Assembly: GCF_024721975.1 (NCBI RefSeq)
Contig: NZ_JANQBB010000006.1
Span: forward strand, 62,001-126,000
DNA: 64,000 nt
Direction: 5' to 3'
From: Paenibacillus endoradicis
GTDB taxonomy: Bacteria > Bacillota > Bacilli > Paenibacillales > Paenibacillaceae
The notes below the pieces were generated by a model. The model did no database searches and was not told the DNA's origin. It saw only the letters and a program-made list of their open reading frames with translations. The position numbers were made by a program, and so were the translations under genes. Numbering within the stretch: position 1 is the first letter of the stretch; each line of letters begins with the position of its first letter. Shown one piece after another: positions 1 through 8,915 of the stretch.

Positions 1-5
1 GTCAT
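1..5 (-). CDS. Start codon of a gene that leaves the window
   Basis: On the minus strand a very strong ribosome binding site (GGGGGAGG, about positions 10-17) is followed four bases later by ATG at 5-3. The gene runs off the left edge, so nothing can be said about its product. It lies about 35 bp after the stop of the ABC half-transporter, with no visible terminator between, so it is probably the next gene of the iron-uptake operon. Confidence 0.5.
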
Positions 6-40
6 ATATCCTCCCCCTCGTTTGTATGTAATGATTACGT

Positions 41-1765
41 TCAAGAGACTTGAGTCGCGTACAATCGTGCATAAATGCCGCCGCTACGCAGCAATTCCTC
101 ATGCGTACCACTCTCAGCTATCTCTGTGCCTTCCAGCACGACGATTTGGTCGGCATGACGGATCGTGGATAGCCGATGGGCGATCACCAGTGTTGTGCGA
201 TCCTTGGATATTTCGTCAAGCGCCTGCTGAATCTCTTGCTCTGTCTTGATATCAAGCGCCGATGTTGCTTCATCCAGAATGAGAATCGGTGCATTGCGCA
301 AAATCGCCCGTGCTATCGATAGCCGCTGTTTCTGCCCTCCGGACAGACGCACACCGCGTTCACCAATTACAGTATCGTAGCCTTGCTCCATCTTAGCTAT
401 AAAATCATGCGCTTTAGCTGCTTTAGCTGCGGCAATCACATCTTTCTGCGTCGCGTCCTTCCATCCATAAGCAATATTGTCATATACCGAGCCATCAAAC
501 AAGAACGTATCCTGCAGCACCATTGAAATATTGTCACGTAGGCTGGAAAGCGTCACATCACGAATATCGATGCCATCCACTCGAATCGAACCGGCCTGCG
601 GGTCGTAAAATCGGTTAACTAGACTGGCCAATGTCGACTTCCCTACGCCGGTTGTGCCTACAAGCGCCACCGTCTTTCCAGAATCAATGGTCAGGTTCAG
701 CCCCTCTAGTACAGGCGCACCATCTTGATAAAGAAATGTGACATTTTGAAAGGAGATCTGTCCCTGTACACGCGGTAAACAGACCGCGTTTCGCTTCTCA
801 TTTATGTCTTCCTCTTCTTCCAGCACTTCATATACCCGTTTAAGGCCAGCGGAGGCTCGCCCGGCCATTTCCACCAAGCCGGAAAAGGACTTTATCGGTT
901 GATAAAACATACCCAGGTAGGCGATGAATCCGATGATATCAGCAATGCTTACCTCGCCAGTTGCCATCAATCTGCCGCCCAGTATCACGACAAACACGGT
1001 CCCCAGTGTGGTCACAAATGCTAACAACGGCAAAGAGATTTCATAGAAAAGACTGGCGCGTAAATAGGTTTTCGAATATTTCATAGCCAGACCAGAAACG
1101 TTACCCCGCTCCTCCTCCTGCCGATTGAAAATCTGGATTTCCTTCATGCCTGACAAATTTTCCTGAACCTTGCCTGAGAGTTCTCCCCGTGCCTGAGAAC
1201 TTTGTCCCCATAGCGGCGACAAGCGCTTGCTTTGCCATATCGTAATTGCAAGCAGCAACGGAATCGTGATCAGACTGATCAGTGCCAGCTTCACATTAAT
1301 CGTCAAGAGTATGATCCCTACTCCGATAAAGATTAGTCCGTTGACGATAAAGTCTGGAATGGCATGGGCAATGAAAATTTCTGCTTCCATCGCATCATTC
1401 ACAACGCGCCCGGTCAAGTCACCCGTCCGGCTTCGATGGAAATAGCGCAAACTCATCTGCTGATATTTGCTATACAATCTTGTTCGTAAATCTGCAACAT
1501 AATGAAGTGCGGCATAATGGTTCATATAGCCTGCCAGTGATGTTCCGATGGCTTGCAAACTGGTGGCTCCAAGTAGTAATAAACCAATCTTCAATGCTTC
1601 TGCGGCAAACTGACTGCTACCTTCGGTCGCCAACTGTGTCAACGAGCGGATCGCCCAGGGCAAATAAAACCCAGCTATCGTGGCCAGCACGACACCAGCA
1701 AATCCAATGCCTAACTGCAACCAGTATTTTCGCGCGCCTAGCAGGACACGCCATGCGGTTTTCAT
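41..1765 (-). CDS. ABC half-transporter, membrane domain fused to ATPase
   Basis: 574 residues, typical of a type IV (MsbA/LmrA-like) half-transporter that works as a dimer in the cytoplasmic membrane. Residues 1-310 hold about six membrane segments. Residues 335-574 form the nucleotide-binding domain: Walker A GTTGVGKST, signature LSGGQKQRLSIARA, Walker B ILILDEATSALD and switch histidine AHRLST. The ATG overlaps the end of the upstream FecE-type ATPase gene by four bases, so translation is probably coupled. The link to siderophore uptake suggests handling of a siderophore (export, or import after capture), but substrate and direction cannot be read from sequence. The gene is GC-rich compared with most of the window. 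Confidence 0.85.
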   Translation of the reverse strand: MKTAWRVLLGARKYWLQLGIGFAGVVLATIAGFYLPWAIRSLTQLATEGSSQFAAEALKIGLLLLGATSLQAIGTSLAGYMNHYAALHYVADLRTRLYSKYQQMSLRYFHRSRTGDLTGRVVNDAMEAEIFIAHAIPDFIVNGLIFIGVGIILLTINVKLALISLITIPLLLAITIWQSKRLSPLWGQSSQARGELSGKVQENLSGMKEIQIFNRQEEERGNVSGLAMKYSKTYLRASLFYEISLPLLAFVTTLGTVFVVILGGRLMATGEVSIADIIGFIAYLGMFYQPIKSFSGLVEMAGRASAGLKRVYEVLEEEEDINEKRNAVCLPRVQGQISFQNVTFLYQDGAPVLEGLNLTIDSGKTVALVGTTGVGKSTLASLVNRFYDPQAGSIRVDGIDIRDVTLSSLRDNISMVLQDTFLFDGSVYDNIAYGWKDATQKDVIAAAKAAKAHDFIAKMEQGYDTVIGERGVRLSGGQKQRLSIARAILRNAPILILDEATSALDIKTEQEIQQALDEISKDRTTLVIAHRLSTIRHADQIVVLEGTEIAESGTHEELLRSGGIYARLYATQVS

Positions 1766-2619
1766 GTGGCAATCTTCTCCTTCTGTTCCTTAGCGTTTAA
1801 GAATCCTTGATCCGCCCCTTGGTCTCTACGCTTATCACGCAATAACTCGTACGTCACATACACCGGTCGCCCTGTTCGTGGTTCTAGCATAATTTCGGCA
1901 TCAATGGCAAAAACCTCACGCAGCGTCCGAACCGTCATTACGCGCTCTGGCGATCCATGTTCCACCACCTGGCCCTCACGAATCGCCACCATATAGTCGG
2001 AGAAGCGCGCTGCCAGATTCAGGTCATGCAACACCATCACAATCGTCACTTGTTGACTGCGATTCAGTTCATAGAGTAGCTCTAGCACTTCAAGCTGATG
2101 GGCTAGATCCAAATAGGTAGTCGGCTCATCCAGCAGGATCAGATCGGTCTGCTGAGCAAGCGCCATCGCTATCCATACGCGCTGCCGTTGACCGCCAGAT
2201 AGCGTATCTACCTCACGATGTTCAAATGCTGTAAGCTGTGTAACGGTTAGAGCCCAAGCAACTACTTCCTTATCCTCTTTGGATAGTTTGCCGAAGCCCT
2301 TTTGATGAGGAAAACGCCCATAGGCGACTAATTGAGCGACCGTCAAACCGCTCGGTGCGGTCGGCGTCTGTGGCAGAATCGCCATCTGCTTGGCTACTTC
2401 CTTAGTGGACAGTGTGCGGATATCGGCACCATTCAGATAAACCGTGCCACGCTTCGTCTTGAGTAGCCGACCGACTGCCTTTAGTACGGTTGATTTGCCG
2501 CATCCATTGGAACCAATAATCGAGGTAATCTGACCACGAGGAATTTGCAAATCTAGTTCTTTTACAATAAGCGTGTCATTATAGGCAATATCAATTTGTT
2601 GCGCTGTAATACTTTCCAT
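1762..2619 (-). CDS. Iron-siderophore ABC transporter, ATPase (FecE/FhuC type)
   Basis: 285 residues. This is the cytoplasmic ATPase that powers Fe(III)-siderophore import through the two FecCD permeases encoded just upstream. Visible motifs: Walker A GSNGCGKST, signature LSGGQRQRVWIAMALA, Walker B LILLDEPTTYLD and the H-loop VLHDLNLAARF, all characteristic of the FhuC/FecE/BtuD subfamily. It starts 10 bp after the upstream permease and overlaps the following half-transporter by four bases. A tail of about 20 lysine- and glutamine-rich residues has no obvious domain. The exact siderophore is unknown. Confidence 0.92.
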   Translation of the reverse strand: MESITAQQIDIAYNDTLIVKELDLQIPRGQITSIIGSNGCGKSTVLKAVGRLLKTKRGTVYLNGADIRTLSTKEVAKQMAILPQTPTAPSGLTVAQLVAYGRFPHQKGFGKLSKEDKEVVAWALTVTQLTAFEHREVDTLSGGQRQRVWIAMALAQQTDLILLDEPTTYLDLAHQLEVLELLYELNRSQQVTIVMVLHDLNLAARFSDYMVAIREGQVVEHGSPERVMTVRTLREVFAIDAEIMLEPRTGRPVYVTYELLRDKRRDQGADQGFLNAKEQKEKIAT

Positions 2620-2628
2620 GTCATCCTC

Positions 2629-3642
2629 CTATTTGGCCTTCGCTAGTAAATATAGAAAATACGGAACACTAATGACCGTAATGACGATTCCCGTCGGTAC
2701 ATCTCCCCCTAGGCTAACCGTCCGCGTAATTGTATCTGCCAGCACCACGACTAATCCCCCGGCTAAGCTAGCAGCCGGAATGAGCAATTTGTGATCGGGT
2801 CCGACTAATTTTCTTGCCATATGAGGAGCGATTAAGCCAACGAAAAAGAAGCTTCCGCCCACTGCCACACTACCAGAGGATAAAGCAACAGCAGCAATCG
2901 ACAACCCCAAAAACTGCCGCTTCACGGAAAGACCCAGCCCTTCTGCCGTCTGATTGCCCAGATGGAGGGTGTTCAGCATGCGAGATTTGTAGAAGATATA
3001 GCCAAGTAAAATCAAGACCCATGGTGTAAGTACAGAAATATAGCTCCAATTATCGCCCCACAAGCTCCCCGCCAGCCAATGCAGCATGAAGCTCATCTGC
3101 GAATCATCCAGCTTGAGTGTCAGGAAGGTGGTCAGCGCCCCATATCCGCTTCCGAGCGCGACTCCAGTTAAGATCAAACCGATTGGCGAGATGTCTCGTC
3201 CACGACGATACGATAATAAGAAAATCAATCCAGCCGCCAACAGTCCGCCAACAAAGGCAAGTAGTGGTAGAGCAATAAAAGAGCTCTTTCCTGTCGATGC
3301 GATGAATACAACGAAGAGCAGGACAAACAAACCTGATCCCGAGCTAATCCCTAATGTCCCTGGACTAGCCATGTCATTGCGCAGCAAACTTTGCATTACG
3401 GCCCCAGCTGCTCCCATTCCCATACCTACCAAGATCGACAGCACGATTCGTGGCATACGAAAATCGAACACGATCAAATTTTGCTTTTCGGTACCATTTC
3501 CTAGTAGAACGTTCAGCACTTCTAGCGGTGAAAGATTCATCTTGCCAGAATTCATGCTAATGACAGCAAGCATAAGGATGAGCACCATAAGCACAACATT
3601 GACGATAATTCCCCGTTTTACTGTATAACGCTGCTTGATCAT
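2629..3642 (-). CDS. Iron-siderophore ABC transporter permease (FecCD), second subunit
   Basis: 337 residues with about nine or ten hydrophobic helices, the size and pattern of FecCD/BtuC permeases. Family signatures are visible: RMPRIVLSILVGMGMGAAGA near residue 65, the ATPase-coupling segment GLIAPHMARKLVGPDHK near residue 270, and a final stretch DVPTGIVITVISVPYFLYLL. It overlaps the preceding permease by four bases (ATGA), which points to coupled translation and a heterodimeric membrane channel. It works with the downstream ATPase and the lipoprotein encoded at the 5' end of the operon. Confidence 0.92.
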   Translation of the reverse strand: MIKQRYTVKRGIIVNVVLMVLILMLAVISMNSGKMNLSPLEVLNVLLGNGTEKQNLIVFDFRMPRIVLSILVGMGMGAAGAVMQSLLRNDMASPGTLGISSGSGLFVLLFVVFIASTGKSSFIALPLLAFVGGLLAAGLIFLLSYRRGRDISPIGLILTGVALGSGYGALTTFLTLKLDDSQMSFMLHWLAGSLWGDNWSYISVLTPWVLILLGYIFYKSRMLNTLHLGNQTAEGLGLSVKRQFLGLSIAAVALSSGSVAVGGSFFFVGLIAPHMARKLVGPDHKLLIPAASLAGGLVVVLADTITRTVSLGGDVPTGIVITVISVPYFLYLLAKAK

Positions 3643-4664
3643 TCAAATTCCCTCCTTTGCCTACGAGCCAGGAAGAGAAAGTATGGTACACCAATGATAG
3701 AAAATATAATGCCAATTGGTGTTTCGAACGGTTTGTTAATCAAGCGACCAACCAGATCGGCTGATACGGTCAGCAACGCACCATATACCGCAGCTGCCGG
3801 AATAATGTATCGATAGTCGACACCGACCATGTATCGCACAATATGTGGAGTAATCAGACCAATAAAACCGATCGGCCCAACTACGACAACAGACAATCCC
3901 GTTAGCACGAGCACGATAATCGTCGATAAACCCTTGACCAGTCCACTGCGAATACCGAGTCCACTTGCCACATCATCACCCAAACTGAGCAGTGTTACGG
4001 AAGGTGATAGCGCTAAAGCCAGCAGTACACCACCAACAAATAGCGGTGAGATAATTAGCAATTCCTCCCACTTGGCCCCCGCTGTACTGCCTGCCGTCCA
4101 GAATGCCAATGCTCGACCTAGGTTGTAATTGATCGCCAAATACTGACTGAGCGCACCAAAAAGCATAGAGATGGACAGTCCTGCCAGCACCAGCCGCTGA
4201 GGCGTCATCCCGCGCTTGCCTAGTGATGCGATGAAGTAAGTCATCCCGGTTGCAAGCGCTGCTCCCATACAAGCAAACAGCATCATCTGCCCATATGAAT
4301 AACCCGGCAGAAAAGCTAGGCAAAGCGCAATGGCGAATGCTGCCCCAGAGCTGATCCCCATCAACCCAGAGTCGGCCAGTGGATTCCGCGTCGTCCCCTG
4401 CATGATAGCACCACATACCGCAAGACTGCACCCGACAATAAGATCAGCTACGGTACGCGGAAGACGCAGGGTTTGAATAACTTGATGCTCATTGTGCGTT
4501 GGATCAAATCGGAAAATAGCCTCCCATACAGTCGCTAGACTCATATCGGCTGCGCCAAAGATAATCGACGCAGCCGACATGATAACCGTTAATCCAAGCC
4601 CTACCACCATGTACATGGTGAAGTTTATCGCTCCACGGCGTTTTTGTTCAGGCTTGTTTTTCAT
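3639..4664 (-). CDS. Iron-siderophore ABC transporter permease (FecCD), first subunit
   Basis: 341 residues, polytopic, FecCD family. It carries RLPRTVADLIVGCSLAVCGA in the N-terminal third, the coupling loop GLITPHIVRYMVGVDYR and a C-terminal TPIGIIFSIIGVPYFLFLAR segment. It is the first of two permease genes, overlapped by the second. The 195-bp gap to the upstream regulator/lipoprotein gene shows no clear terminator or Fur box, so it is probably on the same transcript. GC content rises noticeably from here towards position 1, in contrast to the AT-richer sequence on the other side. Confidence 0.92.
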   Translation of the reverse strand: MKNKPEQKRRGAINFTMYMVVGLGLTVIMSAASIIFGAADMSLATVWEAIFRFDPTHNEHQVIQTLRLPRTVADLIVGCSLAVCGAIMQGTTRNPLADSGLMGISSGAAFAIALCLAFLPGYSYGQMMLFACMGAALATGMTYFIASLGKRGMTPQRLVLAGLSISMLFGALSQYLAINYNLGRALAFWTAGSTAGAKWEELLIISPLFVGGVLLALALSPSVTLLSLGDDVASGLGIRSGLVKGLSTIIVLVLTGLSVVVVGPIGFIGLITPHIVRYMVGVDYRYIIPAAAVYGALLTVSADLVGRLINKPFETPIGIIFSIIGVPYFLFLARRQRREFE

Positions 4665-4859
4665 TGCGTTTTCCTTTCCTCACCTATTGACAGTCTAGTT
4701 TGAACCAAGGCTTCTAATTGCCCATAGTAAAAATCTATAACCTTATCCATCACATAAAGTGATTTCCTATCTTAGTCATGTGAATAAGTAACAATATGTT
4801 GTTTTAACTGCTTCAATACTGATTCAAATATTGCTGTTTGTTAATTCCGAGTTAAAACC

Positions 4860-6803
4860 CTATTTAGCTAATGCCAGCAATTGATTGACAATATAATCAA
4901 TCAATGCACTGGAAGTAATAATATCCGTGGACCAAGATAGCGAGTTATCCACCGTTACGATCCGGTTTTGTTGTACAGCAGGTACCGATTGCCAAACCGC
5001 ATTATCAGTAGGAACTTCCGTATCCCCTAAGGAGATCAGATAATCCCCCATGTAAGCGGCCAAGACCTCCATAGAGATTTCTGCCCAATATTTATCTGCG
5101 TCAATAATATCAGTTTGAACTTTTGACGGTGCCTTCATTTGAAGTTCATTATAAACAAGCTCGCCAACCGCATGCTTGGATCCAGCGATGTAATTATTTT
5201 TATCACTGAATTCTCCCATAGTAACCGTCACATCTGAAAGACCTGCATTCTGAAAGGCTAATTTCGCTTCTTCGATTTTTTCGACATAAGTATTCAAAAC
5301 AGCTTTAGCTTCTTCCTGTTTGTTCAGAACATCGCCAATAAAATGTATCCGCTCTTCTGTAGTCATATCACCATAAGGGACATAAATGGTAGGGGCAATT
5401 TTGGATAAATCTTCATAATTTTCATCCCCCCATGCTAAAATGATCAGATCAGGATCAAGAGCCATGACATCTTCCGGCTCCATAGCTATTTTAGTGGAGT
5501 TTGTAATCTGGTTAGCAAAAACAGCCTCTTTCTCGCCCCTTGCGACTCTCGCCACACCTAGAGGAGTTACACCTAGGGCAACCACATCACCAATCAAATA
5601 ATCGACTATAACACGTTGAGGGTTGTTAGGCACCTCAACATCACCTTTTACAGTGGATATCGTTCTGGTCTCCAATACTTCCGGTTGTTTCGTCTGTTGT
5701 GTCTGCGCAGGTATTGGATTCACCGTTCCTCCGTTATTAGTTGCTGTCCCCGATCCACATGCTGACAACAACAGCATCAAGCTTATCGTCGCCGCCAAGA
5801 TCATTTCTTTACTTCTTACTTGTCCAAACATGGTTGATTCCCCTTCTCTATAAGTCTTGACTAGACCCGCTAGTTCCCCCTCATTGTAAAGAAAATGATA
5901 ATCATTATCAATACCATCAACCTGCATGGATAGTGCGTTTATTTTCCGATAATCACTTGGCGTCATCTTATAATACTTCTTAAACATCCGAAACAGGTTT
6001 TTCTCATCTGCAAAACCAGATCCTGTCGCGATCTCTCTAATGGTTGCTTCTGTATGCTTCAATTCATGACATGCAGCTTCAATCCTTCTCTGAATGAGGT
6101 ACTCCTGTAAGCTCATCCCTTCCTTCTTTTTGAAAAGCCGCGTCAATTGCCCACCACTGATTCCAAACATATCGGCAATTTCTTGAAACATAATCGGCTC
6201 CCTGTAATGTTTATCGAGATATATTTTGGTAGAACAGGCTGGATCTGGCTGGAGATACCGAATCTCACCACTTTCAAAATCTCTGTACACCCTATGAATC
6301 AATTGATATAGAAAACTTTTGGCCTGTAGCTTATCCATCGCCTTGCCGCGGTTCCAGCCATTCATCATCTGTTGAAACCAATCGAGTAGCAAGATGGGAT
6401 TACTTGGCGTATAACCAAACTGTTGAACAAATGGATTCACTTGCTCCAGTAACAGTTGCAGGTACTTCTTGAAAAAAAGAGGTGATTCTGCTTTATAAAA
6501 CACCAAAAAGGTCTTCACAATCTCCCCTTTAGGAGAAATACTGAGCAGGCTCCCCTTCCCGCCGTGAACTAAACCGAAGCGCTCCATTCCAAATGTGGTT
6601 TCATTCAGTTGAATTTGTGCTTCTCCTCCATATGTATAGATAAACATGCTGCTAGGCATTTTATATTGCTCCAACGGGTATTGGGACGTTACATTCTGAA
6701 AGCGTATATCTATTAATGTAATGATCGAACGTGTCCAAATGCGGGCAATCTTATCGATCATCTCCGGTGTAAATACCTGGCTTGCTTCTGCTTCTTCTTG
6801 CAT
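4860..6803 (-). CDS. AraC-family regulator joined in frame to an iron-siderophore-binding lipoprotein
   Basis: One open frame of 647 codons. Residues 1-300 are an AraC/XylS regulator: a variable sensor domain, then two helix-turn-helix units ending around FADEKNLFRMFKKYYKMTP and DYRK. From Met325 the frame becomes a classical lipoprotein: lysine-containing n-region, hydrophobic core, lipobox LLLSACGSG, then a periplasmic-binding (TroA/FepB-like) domain. Met325 (codon at 5831) has its own SD (GAGAAGGGG, 5840-5848) with 8-nt spacing, and a near-perfect Fur box lies between the halves. Soluble Btr-type AraC-SBP fusions are known in Bacilli, but a lipobox mid-protein argues for two genes that lost a stop codon, with the lipoprotein still made from its own start. 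It serves the downstream permeases and ATPase. Confidence 0.8.
   Translation of the reverse strand: MQEEAEASQVFTPEMIDKIARIWTRSIITLIDIRFQNVTSQYPLEQYKMPSSMFIYTYGGEAQIQLNETTFGMERFGLVHGGKGSLLSISPKGEIVKTFLVFYKAESPLFFKKYLQLLLEQVNPFVQQFGYTPSNPILLLDWFQQMMNGWNRGKAMDKLQAKSFLYQLIHRVYRDFESGEIRYLQPDPACSTKIYLDKHYREPIMFQEIADMFGISGGQLTRLFKKKEGMSLQEYLIQRRIEAACHELKHTEATIREIATGSGFADEKNLFRMFKKYYKMTPSDYRKINALSMQVDGIDNDYHFLYNEGELAGLVKTYREGESTMFGQVRSKEMILAATISLMLLLSACGSGTATNNGGTVNPIPAQTQQTKQPEVLETRTISTVKGDVEVPNNPQRVIVDYLIGDVVALGVTPLGVARVARGEKEAVFANQITNSTKIAMEPEDVMALDPDLIILAWGDENYEDLSKIAPTIYVPYGDMTTEERIHFIGDVLNKQEEAKAVLNTYVEKIEEAKLAFQNAGLSDVTVTMGEFSDKNNYIAGSKHAVGELVYNELQMKAPSKVQTDIIDADKYWAEISMEVLAAYMGDYLISLGDTEVPTDNAVWQSVPAVQQNRIVTVDNSLSWSTDIITSSALIDYIVNQLLALAK
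5840..5848 (-). promoter_or_regulatory. Internal ribosome binding site for the lipoprotein half
   Basis: Minus-strand GAGAAGGGG ends 8 nt before the ATG at 5831-5829, inside the long AraC-lipoprotein frame. It shows that the substrate-binding protein can be translated separately from residue 325. Confidence 0.65.
5891..5909. promoter_or_regulatory. Fur box inside the AraC-lipoprotein frame
   Basis: GAAAATGATAATCATTATC matches the classical 19-bp Fur consensus at 18 of 19 positions. It lies about 60 bp upstream of the internal lipoprotein start, where an operator for an iron-repressed lipoprotein gene is expected, yet it is translated (as DNDYHF) in the continuous frame. Confidence 0.75.
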
Positions 6804-6856
6804 CTATCCGCGCTCCCTCATCTCATTTATTAAAATTTATACACTAATCTTAAAAT

Positions 6857-6875
6857 GATTTTGATTATCATTATC
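6857..6875. promoter_or_regulatory. Fur box upstream of the AraC-lipoprotein gene
   Basis: GATTTTGATTATCATTATC matches 16 of 19 positions of the Fur consensus and lies 54-72 bp before the start at 6803. With the internal box it implies iron repression of the whole uptake operon. Confidence 0.65.
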
Positions 6876-7187
6876 ACAATTAATAAGATAAGTATATCAT
6901 CATTAAGTGACATTGGGGAGCAGGCAACTGACTTTATGCTTTTCATCAGCTTTTTAGCATTTTACTGGCTCAATCAAGTCCTTATACAATTAACAACGCT
7001 ATTCACTTTCTCGCTTCGGTTACATAATTAATCTGAGCAGTAGCCGAATATTGGAAAATATTATTAAAATGCACTTTCATCACTCCCATTGGATCCAAAA
7101 CTCCTTTAATCTATAAGCCTTTATTAGATTATGCAAAATGATGTCAACAGCTTTGATGACGAAACCCACTTTTCAATTGATTGAAAA
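6876..7187. other. Intergenic region between iron operon and mannitol operon
   Basis: AT-rich sequence between the divergent iron-uptake and mannitol genes. Apart from the Fur box at its left edge and the cre site at its right edge I see no gene, RNA or repeat in it. Confidence 0.5.
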
Positions 7188-7201
7188 TGTAAACGCTATA
7201 A
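7188..7201 (+). promoter_or_regulatory. Candidate cre site (CcpA) before mtlA
   Basis: TGTAAACGCTATAA fits the cre consensus TGWNANCGNTNWCA at 13 of 14 positions, about 177 bp upstream of the mtlA start. Catabolite repression of a mannitol operon is expected in Bacillota. Confidence 0.5.
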
Positions 7202-7231
7202 TCTAGGATAAAAGTATAACTTGGCTGAAAT

Positions 7232-7345
7232 AGCGCATTTTATTAGGAACCCCCTTTTTTAGAGTTCAAGAAAATGTATCTCCACTAATCATCTTTACTG
7301 AAAAGTGTAGACATCAGACTCAAAAGAAGAACTATAAAATGCGCT
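7232..7345 (+). promoter_or_regulatory. Long-range 12-bp inverted repeat in the mtlA leader
   Basis: AGCGCATTTTAT (7232-7243) and its exact complement ATAAAATGCGCT (7334-7345) enclose 90 bp. The second copy ends about 20 nt before the mtlA ribosome binding site. It could be a paired operator (for example for MtlR) or the base of a leader RNA fold. It does not resemble a riboswitch class I know. Confidence 0.4.
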
Positions 7346-7377
7346 GAGGTCATTAATCTATATTGGAGGTTTATCAC

Positions 7378-8826
7378 ATGAGTAAAAGTGCAACCACTAA
7401 AAGTAAGTCGGGTGGTATTAAAGTTGGTGTACAGCGCTTTGGAAGATTCTTAAGTGGTATGGTTATGCCCAACATGGGAGCGTTTATTGCATGGGGATTA
7501 ATTACAGCGCTTTTCATTCCTACAGGTTGGTTTCCTAATGAAAAGTTAGCATTACTAGTTGGTCCAATGATCACATACTTACTTCCACTTTTAATTGGAT
7601 ATACTGGTGGTACTATGGTGCATGGTACACGAGGCGGAGTTATTGGTGCAGTTGTTACGGCAGGTGTTATCGTTGGATCAGATATCCCTATGTTCCTTGG
7701 GGCAATGATCGTTGCTCCGTTTTCAGCTTGGGTCTTGAAAAAATTTGATAAGTCCATTGAAGGAAAAATCCCTTCTGGATTTGAAATGCTAATTAACAAT
7801 TTTTCATCTGGTATTATTGGTGCAGGTCTAGCCATTGTTGCTTTTAAGGCAGTTGGGCCAGCGGTAGAGAGTATTAGTAATCTTCTCGCTAAAGGCGTTG
7901 ACTTCCTAATTAATACAGGTTTATTACCATTAGCTAGTATTCTAATCGAACCTGCTAAGGTACTTTTCCTTAACAATGCCATTAACCATGGTATTCTGGG
8001 ACCATTAGCCATAGAGCAAGCTTCAAAATTAGGTAGCTCCATTATTTATATGTTGGAATCTAATCCAGGCCCTGGTCTTGGTATTCTACTAGCATATTGG
8101 TTAGTTGGTAAAGGAGCTGCTAAGCAATCCGCTCCAGGTGCAGCGATAATCCACTTCTTCGGTGGTATTCATGAAATTTACTTCCCTTACATTCTAATGA
8201 GACCAGCACTAATTATAGCTGCTATTGCTGGTGGTATCTCTGGTGTATTCACATTCCAATTATTGGGTGTAGGTCTAGTAGCTGCTCCTTCTCCAGGTAG
8301 TATTTTCGCCTACTTTACAATGACTCCTAAAGGTAGTCATCTAGGTATGCTTGCTGGTGTTATCATATCAACCGTTGTATCATTCCTTGTCGCCTCTCTT
8401 ATCCTTAAGACAAGTAAACAAAAAGAGGATGAAAATTCTCTAGAGGATGCACAAAGTAAGATGAGTGCAATGAAAGCTGAATCTAAAGGTACAGCTACTG
8501 CACAAGCAACGAATGCTAATGTCGATTCTGATGAAGTTATAAAAAGCAAAGAAGAAGTTAGTAAAATCGTCTTCGCTTGTGATGCAGGTATGGGTTCTAG
8601 TGCGATGGGAGCTTCTGTACTTCGGAAAAAGATCAATAATGCTGGTATTCAAGTAACCGTTATTAATACTGCCATTAGTGATATTCCAAGTGATGCAGAT
8701 ATTGTTGTTACACATCAAACGCTAACTGACCGTGCTAAACTTAAAGCGCCTCAAGCAGAACATGTTTCGATTGAAAACTTCATGAAGAGCCCTGCTTATG
8801 ACGCGCTTGTAGAACGACTTAAATAA
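7378..8826 (+). CDS. mtlA: PTS mannitol transporter subunit IICB
   Basis: 482 residues from ATG 7378, preceded by GGAGGT at 7-nt spacing; an in-frame TTG 15 bp upstream contains that SD and is not the start. Residues 1-340 are the membrane IIC domain that binds and moves mannitol. After a low-complexity linker (about 345-385) comes the IIB domain with the phosphorylated cysteine in KIVFACDAGMGSSAMGASVL. No IIA domain is attached; it is encoded separately by mtlF downstream. The enzyme imports mannitol as mannitol-1-phosphate, which MtlD oxidises. First gene of the operon, behind a cre-like site and a long-range inverted repeat. Confidence 0.95.
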   Translation: MSKSATTKSKSGGIKVGVQRFGRFLSGMVMPNMGAFIAWGLITALFIPTGWFPNEKLALLVGPMITYLLPLLIGYTGGTMVHGTRGGVIGAVVTAGVIVGSDIPMFLGAMIVAPFSAWVLKKFDKSIEGKIPSGFEMLINNFSSGIIGAGLAIVAFKAVGPAVESISNLLAKGVDFLINTGLLPLASILIEPAKVLFLNNAINHGILGPLAIEQASKLGSSIIYMLESNPGPGLGILLAYWLVGKGAAKQSAPGAAIIHFFGGIHEIYFPYILMRPALIIAAIAGGISGVFTFQLLGVGLVAAPSPGSIFAYFTMTPKGSHLGMLAGVIISTVVSFLVASLILKTSKQKEDENSLEDAQSKMSAMKAESKGTATAQATNANVDSDEVIKSKEEVSKIVFACDAGMGSSAMGASVLRKKINNAGIQVTVINTAISDIPSDADIVVTHQTLTDRAKLKAPQAEHVSIENFMKSPAYDALVERLK

Positions 8827-8915
8827 AGATAAATATACTGTATAACGTTGACGTATTTACGTCAGCGTTATATTCATTGAAATGTATGTCCTATTTAGAA
8901 AGGAGGTAAATAAAT

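Noticed and set aside
3976..4431. 151-codon open frame inside the first FecCD permease gene
   Set aside because: Same strand, other frame, in GC-rich sequence; the permease frame has clear family motifs and this one has none.
7363..7378. mtlA starting at TTG 7363
   Set aside because: That codon overlaps the GGAGGT ribosome binding site that serves ATG 7378.
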